NCBI GenBank assembly: GCA_030157785.1
Contig: JAOAUC010000055.1
Span: 310,001 to 374,000, forward strand
Length of the DNA: 64,000 bases
From: Zoogloea oleivorans
GTDB lineage: Bacteria > Pseudomonadota > Gammaproteobacteria > Burkholderiales > Rhodocyclaceae
Direction of reading: 5' to 3'
Shown here: positions 57,398-64,000 of the stretch, piece by piece
Position numbering within the stretch: position 1 is the stretch's first letter
Layout of the letters: each line of letters begins with the position of its first letter
Notes under the pieces: model-generated
What the model saw: only the letters and a program-made list of their open reading frames with translations
What the model was told of the DNA's origin: nothing
The model's database searches: none
Translations under genes and position numbers: made by a program

Positions 57398-58810
57398 TCA
57401 GGGCAGCCAGAACTTGGCGGGCTCTTCGACCCGCAGCTCCGGCGTCGCCACATCGGCCAGGGTGAAGCGGATCGGCCGGGCGCCGTGGAGTGTCTCGGCG
57501 TTTTCGGCGCCTACCCGCACGGTAATCGTCGCTGCAGCCGCACCCGCGCCAGGCACGCTCACGATAGCCGGCTGGCCCAGATGGATGCCGTCGATACCGC
57601 TCACGCTAACTTCATAGCGGCGGGTAGCCTCGGTGGTATTGATGAGCTGCAGGTGGAAGACGTTCTCGATGCTGCCATCTTCGGCTTCGCGAGACATCAC
57701 CCCCCGGTCGCGCACGATATCGACGCGCAGCGGCGGCCGGTGCGTCAGCGACCAGGCGGTGGCCGCGCTGAGCACCAGGAACACCGCCGAATACACCAGC
57801 GTACGCGGCCGGAAGGCCCGCTTGACGATCTCCTTGCTGCCCAGGCCCTGCTGCAGCGCATTCTCGGTGGAATAGCGGATCAGCCCGCGGGGATAGTCCA
57901 TCTTGTCCATCACCTGGTCGCAGGCATCGATGCAGGCCGCGCAGCCGATGCACTCCACCTGCAGCCCGTCGCGAATGTCGATGCCGGTCGGGCAGACCTG
58001 CACGCAGATGCCGCAATCGACGCAATCGCCCAGGCCCTGCTCGCGGGCGTCGGCCTTCTTCGAGCGCCCTCCACGCGGGTCGCCGCGGGCCTCGTCGTAG
58101 GTGATGATCAGCGTGTCGGAGTCGAACATCACGAACTGGAAGCGGGCGTAGGGGCAGATGTACTTGCACATCTGCTCGCGCAGGAAACCCGCGTTGCCGT
58201 AAGTGGCAGCCCCGTAAAACAGGATCCAGAAGATCTCGGAGACGCCCATCGACAGCATCAACGCCTCGTGGCCCAGATCGCGGATCGGCGTGAAATAGCC
58301 GACAAAGGTGATCCCGGTCCACAGGGACAGCACAATCCACAGCGTGTGCTTGAGGCTCTTCTTGCCGAGCTTGGACGGCGTCATCGGCGCAGCGTCGAGC
58401 TTCATGCGCGCCGGCCGGTCACCTTCGATCCACTGCTCGATCCACAGGAAAATCTCGGTATAGACGGTTTGCGGACAGGTGTAGCCACACCACAAGCGCC
58501 CGGCCACCGCGGTAAACAGGAACAGCGCCAGCGCCGACAGCACCAGCAGGATGGCGAGGTAGATGGTGTCCTGCGGCCACAACACCAGATCAAAGAGGTA
58601 GAAACGCCGCGCATCCAGGTCGAACAGCACCGCCTGGCGCCCGTTCCAGGGCAGCCAGCACAGGCCGTAGAAGATGATCTGCGTCAACCATACAAAGCCC
58701 CAGCGCCAGCGCTGAAAGAAGCCCGCAATGGTGCGCGGATACACCTTGGGCTCCGCCTTGAACAGGGGCTGGATGTTGATGACGCGGTGCGGCGAGGGCT
58801 TGTCGGACAT
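57398..58810 (-). CDS. ccoG: Cytochrome oxidase accessory protein CcoG
   Basis: CcoG (RdxA/FixG) is a membrane polyferredoxin that helps supply copper to cbb3 oxidase. The 470-residue protein has the typical N-terminus YPRTIAGFFQRWRWGFVWLTQ, RLWCGYTCPQTVYTE, 4Fe-4S motifs CVDCGICVQVCPTGIDIRDGLQVECIGCAACIDACD, and a C-terminal Ig-like domain (residues about 350-470). No ccoNOQP or ccoI gene is adjacent. No Shine-Dalgarno site is visible; the run before the ATG is pyrimidine-rich. An NsrR-like palindrome lies just upstream. Confidence 0.94.
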   Translation of the reverse strand: MSDKPSPHRVINIQPLFKAEPKVYPRTIAGFFQRWRWGFVWLTQIIFYGLCWLPWNGRQAVLFDLDARRFYLFDLVLWPQDTIYLAILLVLSALALFLFTAVAGRLWCGYTCPQTVYTEIFLWIEQWIEGDRPARMKLDAAPMTPSKLGKKSLKHTLWIVLSLWTGITFVGYFTPIRDLGHEALMLSMGVSEIFWILFYGAATYGNAGFLREQMCKYICPYARFQFVMFDSDTLIITYDEARGDPRGGRSKKADAREQGLGDCVDCGICVQVCPTGIDIRDGLQVECIGCAACIDACDQVMDKMDYPRGLIRYSTENALQQGLGSKEIVKRAFRPRTLVYSAVFLVLSAATAWSLTHRPPLRVDIVRDRGVMSREAEDGSIENVFHLQLINTTEATRRYEVSVSGIDGIHLGQPAIVSVPGAGAAAATITVRVGAENAETLHGARPIRFTLADVATPELRVEEPAKFWLP

Positions 58811-58830
58811 GGGCGGAAGGGGAAGCCTTA

Positions 58831-58853
58831 AAGATGTACTTTTTGTACATCTT
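58831..58853. promoter_or_regulatory. NsrR-like operator upstream of ccoG
   Basis: AAGATGTACTT-T-TTGTACATCTT is an 11-1-11 inverted repeat with perfect 9-base arms (AAGATGTAC/GTACATCTT). The outer half-sites match the NsrR consensus AAGATGYATTT-N-AAATRCATCTT except in the inner bases. It lies 20 bases before the ccoG ATG, on or beside its promoter. Repression by a nitric-oxide-sensitive Rrf2 protein is inferred; no nsrR gene is in the window. Confidence 0.5.
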
Positions 58854-59001
58854 ATATCCTAACAAGGCCCCGCCAGATAATCAACGGATCCTGCTGCACC
58901 GTCAGGAGAACTACGTGTACGGAAAGCGCAAGGTCAGCGTTTTGCCGCCGTTAAGGGGGCTGAGAAACATTTTTTAACGCAGCCGCAAGGGTGAGCCAGG
59001 C

Positions 59002-60651
59002 ATGCAAATCCAGATCAAACAAAAGCTGTCGATTCTGGCGCTTGTCGCAGTGCTGGCCCTGGCCAGCATCGGCATCTTTTCCTTTGCTCAGGCCAGCAAG
59101 CTCAGCAGCGCCATGAACGGCGCCATCACCCGGCAAACCCTTGTTCTGGAGGCCGTGGACAAGGCCCGGGCGGCGCAGGTCCATTTCAAGACCCAGGTGC
59201 AGGAGTGGAAGAACATCCTGTTGCGCGGCAAGGACAGCGAGGCCTTCGAAAAGCATCTGAAGGGCTTTGACGCGGAAGAACGCCAGGTCAGGGAACGCCT
59301 GGAGCAAGTCAAGGCCGCAGCCGCCCGGCTCGAACTGGGCGACCGCCTGAAGATCGACGAGGCAATGGCAGCCTTCGAAAAGCTCGGGAGCGCCTATCGC
59401 GACGCGCTCCGGCAGTACGACCGCAACGCCAGTGAGCCCGGCGGCACCGTCGACAAGCTCGTTCGCGGCATGGATCGCGCGCCGACCCGGCTCATCGATG
59501 AACTGGTGCTGGACATGCTGCGCATTTCTGCCGAAATCAGCCGCGCTGAAGCGGCCACATCGGATGAGACCTTTGCCGCAGTCAAGAGCGGCCTGCTCCT
59601 CTTCGTGCTCGGCGCGCTGATCGTTCTGGGGCTCCTGTCGGTCATCTTCATCCGCTCGATCACCCGCCCTCTGGCCGGGCTGGAATCAACGATGGCCGGT
59701 ATCGCGAGCAGCGGCGACCTGACCCGACGCGCCGACATCGGGCAGCAGGATGAAATCGGACGCATGGCGGACGCCTTCAACACCCTGATGGCACAACTCC
59801 AGAAAATCATCGGTGAAGTCGATGGCGCCAGCCGGCACGTCGCCACGGCCTCGGAACAACTTGCCGGCTCCTTCCATGCGCTGGCGCTTGTCGCCGGGCA
59901 GCAGTCAAACGCCGTGGCCAACAGCGCCGCGGCGGTCGAAGAGCTGACTGTTGCCATCGCCTCGGTGGCCGATACCGCCAGTGAGGTTCACGCCCAGGCT
60001 GACGAAAGCGTCGAGCGCACGATGGATGGCTCGCAGAAAGTCTCCCGCCTGGTCGGCGAAGTGGCACGCATCCAGGCCAACATGCACGAGATTGCCCGCA
60101 CCGTCGATGCGTTCGTCAAGAGCACGGAAGTCATCACCGGCATGACCAGGGAGGTGCGTGACATCGCCGACCAGACCAATCTTCTCGCCCTCAACGCCGC
60201 CATCGAGGCGGCCCGCGCCGGCGAGACGGGACGGGGCTTTGCCGTCGTGGCGGACGAGGTGCGCAAGCTCGCCGAAAAGTCGGGCAAGTCCGCCAGTGCG
60301 ATTGACACCGTAACCCGTTCCATCGTCTCCCAATCCAGTGCCGTGCAGGCAGCCATTGAGGCGGGCGAGCACTCGCTGGAAGCCAGCACCCGGCTGGCCG
60401 CCGAGGTGGAGGGGGACCTCGGTGACTCCCGCGAAGCGGTGACCCGGTCCAGGCAGGGCATCACCGAAATCGCCGACTCGGTCGCTGAGCAAAGGGCCGC
60501 CTCCACTGATCTCGCCCAAAGCATGGAGCACATCGCCAACATGGTTGAAGAAAACAACGTCGCCGCCCAGGGCATCGATGTTGCGACCCGGGATTTGCTC
60601 ACCCTGTCACAGAACCTGTCGCAGCTGGTGTCCGGCTTCCGGGTCCGTTGA
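59002..60651 (+). CDS. Methyl-accepting chemotaxis protein
   Basis: A 549-residue receptor with TM1 ([19 protein letters not shown]), a periplasmic helical sensor of about 160 residues (four-helix type), TM2 ([23 protein letters not shown]), HAMP, and a cytoplasmic signalling domain with the tip [38 protein letters not shown]. No CheR-binding pentapeptide at the end (SGFRVR). The ligand is unknown; the surrounding purine genes make a purine a reasonable guess. The phosphatase gene follows 55 bases later. Confidence 0.93.
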   Translation: MQIQIKQKLSILALVAVLALASIGIFSFAQASKLSSAMNGAITRQTLVLEAVDKARAAQVHFKTQVQEWKNILLRGKDSEAFEKHLKGFDAEERQVRERLEQVKAAAARLELGDRLKIDEAMAAFEKLGSAYRDALRQYDRNASEPGGTVDKLVRGMDRAPTRLIDELVLDMLRISAEISRAEAATSDETFAAVKSGLLLFVLGALIVLGLLSVIFIRSITRPLAGLESTMAGIASSGDLTRRADIGQQDEIGRMADAFNTLMAQLQKIIGEVDGASRHVATASEQLAGSFHALALVAGQQSNAVANSAAAVEELTVAIASVADTASEVHAQADESVERTMDGSQKVSRLVGEVARIQANMHEIARTVDAFVKSTEVITGMTREVRDIADQTNLLALNAAIEAARAGETGRGFAVVADEVRKLAEKSGKSASAIDTVTRSIVSQSSAVQAAIEAGEHSLEASTRLAAEVEGDLGDSREAVTRSRQGITEIADSVAEQRAASTDLAQSMEHIANMVEENNVAAQGIDVATRDLLTLSQNLSQLVSGFRVR

Positions 60652-60706
60652 GGACATTCCGCTAACCAGGGCCTCCGAAGCCGACCGCTTGTCGAAGAGC
60701 GAATCC

Positions 60707-61921
60707 ATGACGACCCCGAACGAAACCCATCCCACCGCCTTCGCCATCACCCTGATGGAACACCTGGTGGTGCCCACCTTTGTGCTCGACGCCGACCAGC
60801 GGGTAATCGTCTGGAACCGGGCCTGCGAACGCCTCACCGGCATTCCCGCCAGCGAAGTGATCGGCACCCGCGAGCACTGGCGCGCCTTTTACGACGCCCC
60901 CCGCCCGTGCCTGGCCGACCTGGTGGCCACCAGCGACTGGAGCGCCATCGACAAGCTCTACACCACCCACGACGACCCGAGCACCCCGGCCCACGGCGTG
61001 CATGCCGAAAACTGGTGCGCCATGCCCGGGCAACGGGGCGATCGGCGTTATCTCGTGGTCGATGCCGGCCCGGTTTTCGACGCCGCCGGTCAGCTCATCG
61101 CGGTGGTCGAAACCCTGCGCGACAATACCGACAACCAGCTCGTGCAACTGCGGGTCAAGGAGCAGGCCAGCATCCTGCGGATCCACTATGAGGAAAACCA
61201 GCGCGAGGCCGAAATGGCCCGACGCATTCTCGAACACCAGATCCGCAGCGACCTGATGCTCCAGTCCGGCGTGAAGTATTCGGTCATGCCGGCCACCCAG
61301 TTCTCCGGCGACATGGTCCTCGCCGCCCGCGCCCCCGACGGCCGGCTCTACGCCATGCTGGCCGACGCCACCGGCCACGGCCTCGCCGCGGCGGTCAGCG
61401 TGCTGCCCGTGGTGCAGGAGTTCTACCGCCTCGTCGAGCAGGGCCAGTCGCTCATCGGCATCGTCGAGTCGATCAACTTCGTGCTCGTCAATTCGCTGCC
61501 CCTCGGCCGCTTCGTGGCCGCCGCGCTGGTATGCATCGACGAAGAAAGGCGCGAGGGCAAAGTATGGATTGGCGGCATTCCGGACGTGATGCTCATCGGC
61601 GCCAACGGCGAATGCCTGCGACACTTCAATTCCCTGTGCCTGCCGCTGGGCGTCAGCCGCGAGGCGGATGCCATCGGCAGCGTGGAGCGCTTCACCTGGG
61701 ACAGCCCGGCCCGGCTGGTGCTGCTGTCCGACGGCGTGATCGAGGCCACCTCCGCGACGGGCGAAGCCTTCGGCGACGAACGCCTGCTGGCAGCCCTCAC
61801 CCAGGTACCCGGCGCTGACGTGATCGATGTCTTGCGCACCGCCCTCACCGCCCACCTGCAGGGCGCCGCCGCCCATGACGACATGTCGGTGCTGGTGATC
61901 GACTGCCCGGTCGCAGGCTGA
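60707..61921 (+). CDS. PAS-domain PP2C/SpoIIE-type phosphatase
   Basis: The 404-residue product from MTTPNETHPTAFAITLMEH has an N-terminal PAS domain (TFVLDADQRVIVWNRACERLTGI, then PVFDAAGQLIAVVETLRDNT), a coiled linker (EENQREAEMARRILEHQI) and a SpoIIE/PP2C domain with the metal aspartates in FSGDM, ADATGHGLAAA, LSDGVIEA and HDDMSVLVI. It should dephosphorylate a serine or threonine of a partner such as an anti-sigma antagonist; no STAS or anti-sigma gene adjoins. It probably shares a transcript with the chemoreceptor. Confidence 0.88.
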   Translation: MTTPNETHPTAFAITLMEHLVVPTFVLDADQRVIVWNRACERLTGIPASEVIGTREHWRAFYDAPRPCLADLVATSDWSAIDKLYTTHDDPSTPAHGVHAENWCAMPGQRGDRRYLVVDAGPVFDAAGQLIAVVETLRDNTDNQLVQLRVKEQASILRIHYEENQREAEMARRILEHQIRSDLMLQSGVKYSVMPATQFSGDMVLAARAPDGRLYAMLADATGHGLAAAVSVLPVVQEFYRLVEQGQSLIGIVESINFVLVNSLPLGRFVAAALVCIDEERREGKVWIGGIPDVMLIGANGECLRHFNSLCLPLGVSREADAIGSVERFTWDSPARLVLLSDGVIEATSATGEAFGDERLLAALTQVPGADVIDVLRTALTAHLQGAAAHDDMSVLVIDCPVAG

Positions 61922-62794
61922 TCAGAAGACCCGGGAGTAACGCAGGCCCCAGCGCCTGTCCTCGATGAAACCGTTCGCGGTTTTCAGGTCGGCGCCGTAC
62001 TGGAGGGTGAGTCGCCCGAAAGGCAGCGCGGCGATGCTGGTCAGCTGATAGCGCTGCAGGCGCGTGACGTCATTGCGGCGCACGCCATTCACGCTGGTTT
62101 CGCCCCCCTCGGTATTGAAATACCCGGCAGCCAGCATCCACACGCTGTCGAACTCGTAACGCAGGCTGCTCTGGACGGTCCGCAAGTTCTGCTGCTCAAG
62201 CTCCGCGTGACGGGGCCCGAAATCGCTGTTCTGCCCGAACCAGACATTGTCGACCGCGATCATCCAGTGCAGCCGGCGCCCCAGCGCCGTATCGAAGCCG
62301 GCCTGCAACGCCCCGTTGTAGCGGTTGGCACCGACGTTGAAGCTACGCCTGTTGTCATAGCTGCCCGTCGGCAAGCCAAGATAGGCTCCCACGCCAAAAT
62401 AGGTTTCGGTCTGATGATTGGCGTAGGGCCACACCGCCAGCAGCAGCGTGGTATCGGTGACGCCCGAATCATCCGGCACCGCCGACAGCGATCCGCCCGG
62501 CCGTACCGAGCCTGAGCCGGCTTGCACCGAAAACGCCGCCGGATGGCCGTCGATCTGGAAGGAATGGCCCACCCGCGTAGTCAGCATGGACGTAACGAGC
62601 CGCGGCGCGCCCGCCTGCCGGTGCCCCTGGCGGAATGCATCGCCACGCTCGCTCTCCTGATAGAAAAGCTGCGCGCTGGTCAGCCCGGGCAAAGGAGCGC
62701 GTACCTCGGCTGGCTGCAGATCGACGGCGTGGGCCGGCGACATGCCGGCCAGCGCAAGGCAGGGCGAAGTGGCAAAACGGAAAAGGAATCGCAT
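61922..62794 (-). CDS. SphA/MetA-type outer-membrane protein
   Basis: A 290-residue beta-barrel-like protein with signal peptide MRFLFRFATSPCLALAGMSPAHA. Alternating strands such as FGVGAYLGLPTGSYDNRRSFNVGANRYNGALQAGF and the final RRWGLRYSRVF fit the MetA/SphA family. Its stop abuts the convergent phosphatase stop. A role in uptake of hydrophobic or aromatic compounds is the general idea for the family; nothing local is more specific. Confidence 0.8.
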   Translation of the reverse strand: MRFLFRFATSPCLALAGMSPAHAVDLQPAEVRAPLPGLTSAQLFYQESERGDAFRQGHRQAGAPRLVTSMLTTRVGHSFQIDGHPAAFSVQAGSGSVRPGGSLSAVPDDSGVTDTTLLLAVWPYANHQTETYFGVGAYLGLPTGSYDNRRSFNVGANRYNGALQAGFDTALGRRLHWMIAVDNVWFGQNSDFGPRHAELEQQNLRTVQSSLRYEFDSVWMLAAGYFNTEGGETSVNGVRRNDVTRLQRYQLTSIAALPFGRLTLQYGADLKTANGFIEDRRWGLRYSRVF

Positions 62795-62996
62795 CAGGTG
62801 CCGGGGGTCCGAATCAGGGCTTGGTCAGGATAAAACCATCCATCGCGAGCGCGATCATATCTGCATCGGCAGATTCGTCCAGCGCCTTCATACGTTCTGC
62901 GCGATACCCCGTATACGCGCGCACCGGCAGCGGCGGAGCGATCTGTGTGTTAACTTGAAACCATCCCCTGCCACCGAGCGCCAGCGAGCCCGAACC

Positions 62997-64000
62997 ATGA
63001 GCCAACGCCCCATTCACTTCTACTTCCGCGGCGCAGTCCGGCAGCTCGAAGGCGCCGCACCAAGCCGCACGGTGCTGCAATACCTGCGCGAGGATGCCCA
63101 CGCCACCGGCACCAAGGAAGGCTGCGCGGAAGGCGACTGCGGCGCCTGCACCGTGGTGCTCGGCGAGAAGGTGGATGGCCAGTTGCAGTTGCGTGCCGTG
63201 AATGCCTGCATCCAGTTCGTGCCGACCCTCGACGGCAAGGCCCTGTTCACCGTCGAAGACCTGGCCGCCATCGGCCAGCCCGCCGGCACCGGCCTGCTCC
63301 ACCCGGTACAGCAGGGGCTGGTGGATCGGCATGCCTCCCAGTGCGGCTTCTGCACACCGGGTTTTGCCATGTCGCTGTTCGCCCTCTACGAGAACAACCC
63401 GCACTGCCCGAGCCGCAGCGCCGTGTGCGACGCCCTGTCGGGCAACCTGTGCCGGTGCACCGGCTACCGGCCGATCCTCGACGCCGTGCCGGCCGCCTAC
63501 GCCCAGGAGCGGGTCAGCCTCGAGCGGCCCGCCGTGCTCGCCGCCCTCGATGAAATGGCGGCGCTGCCGGCCCTCGACTATTCCGCCGCCGGGCAGCGCT
63601 TCATCGCCCCGCGCAGCCTGACCGAGCTGGCCGCCGCCCGCCTTGCCGCCCCCCACGCCCGCCTGCTGGCCGGCTCCACCGACGTGGGCCTGTGGGTTAC
63701 CAAGCAGCTGCGCGAACTCGGCGACCTGATCTATGTGGGTGCGGTGCCCGAGCTCAAGACGATCCGTGTCGATGAGAAAGGCCTGTGCATCGGCGCTGGC
63801 GCCAGCCTCACCGATGCCTTCGAGGCCCTCATCGCCTTCGCGCCGGCGTGGGCCGAACTGGCCCGCCGCTTCGCCTCGGCGCCGGTACGCAACGCCGGCA
63901 CCCTCGGCGGCAACGTGGCCAACGGCTCGCCCATCGGCGACTCGATGCCCGGCCTGATCGCCCTGGGCGCGCAAATCGTTCTGCAGCAGGGCGACCAGAC
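62997..64000 (+). CDS. xdhA: Xanthine dehydrogenase small subunit (partial, runs off the end)
   Basis: The reading frame MSQRPIHFYFRGAVRQLEG... stays open to the window's end, so the ORF track omits it. The first 334 residues contain the plant-type 2Fe-2S site EGCAEGDCGACT, the second cluster CGFCTPG and NLCRCTGY, and the start of the FAD-binding domain (LLAGSTDVGLW, RNAGTLGGNVANGSPIGDSMP). XdhA pairs with the molybdenum subunit XdhB to oxidise hypoxanthine and xanthine to urate. It completes the upstream end of the purine pathway of this region. Confidence 0.94.
   Translation, partial: MSQRPIHFYFRGAVRQLEGAAPSRTVLQYLREDAHATGTKEGCAEGDCGACTVVLGEKVDGQLQLRAVNACIQFVPTLDGKALFTVEDLAAIGQPAGTGLLHPVQQGLVDRHASQCGFCTPGFAMSLFALYENNPHCPSRSAVCDALSGNLCRCTGYRPILDAVPAAYAQERVSLERPAVLAALDEMAALPALDYSAAGQRFIAPRSLTELAAARLAAPHARLLAGSTDVGLWVTKQLRELGDLIYVGAVPELKTIRVDEKGLCIGAGASLTDAFEALIAFAPAWAELARRFASAPVRNAGTLGGNVANGSPIGDSMPGLIALGAQIVLQQGDQ

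Overview
The window reads as chromosomal DNA of a GC-rich betaproteobacterium, most likely a member of the Rhodocyclales (Azospira/Zoogloea/Dechloromonas-like). The evidence is gene content and order: lptB-rpoN-hpf-ptsN-hprK, ybeD-lipB-lipA, CcoG, PuuD-type urate oxidation and czc-type metal efflux. This assignment is an inference from gene content, not a database result. No rRNA, tRNA, CRISPR array, insertion sequence, prophage or integrase was seen. Coding density is very high, and most long ORFs in the supplied track are antisense shadows.

Layout. 0-6 kb: recA (with a LexA box), recX, lptB, rpoN, hpf, ptsN and hprK, all on the + strand. 5.8-20 kb: housekeeping genes on both strands, including an FHA protein, ttcA, a pteridine-reductase-like SDR, a MidA-like methyltransferase, a penicillin-binding protein 1C homologue whose transpeptidase motifs are lost, cca, slt, 5-formyl-THF cyclo-ligase, oxyR with an OxyR-type site, and a lipoprotein Do-family protease. 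21-29.6 kb: a TonB-dependent receptor, then a heavy-metal RND efflux operon (small exported protein, CzcC, CzcB, CzcA, PII-like protein). 29.6-32.7 kb: DD-carboxypeptidase, ybeD, lipB, lipA. 32.7-39 kb: a signalling cluster (hybrid histidine kinase, degenerate EAL protein, NarL-type regulator, PAS-GGDEF cyclase).

39-47.8 kb holds the most interesting system: a LysR regulator, an AcoR-like sigma-54 activator, and, divergent from the activator behind a textbook -24/-12 promoter, an operon encoding an exported Rieske protein, a PQQ alcohol dehydrogenase with a lanthanide-type D-W-D active site but no vicinal cysteine pair, an outer-membrane channel-like protein, a DUF1097 membrane protein and an AldA-like aldehyde dehydrogenase. 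Together they look like a periplasmic-to-cytoplasmic alcohol oxidation route whose electrons may pass through a Rieske protein instead of a cytochrome c.

47.9-64 kb is a purine catabolism region: uraD, urate/xanthine permease, uraH, puuD, LysR, MFS transporter, thioesterase, adenine/adenosine deaminase, BMP-type nucleoside-binding protein, guanine-deaminase-like enzyme and (running off the end) xdhA. It is interrupted by ccoG (behind an NsrR-like operator), a chemoreceptor, a PAS-PP2C phosphatase and a second SphA-like beta-barrel. A REP-like inverted structure with a GTAG head lies at 55.5 kb.
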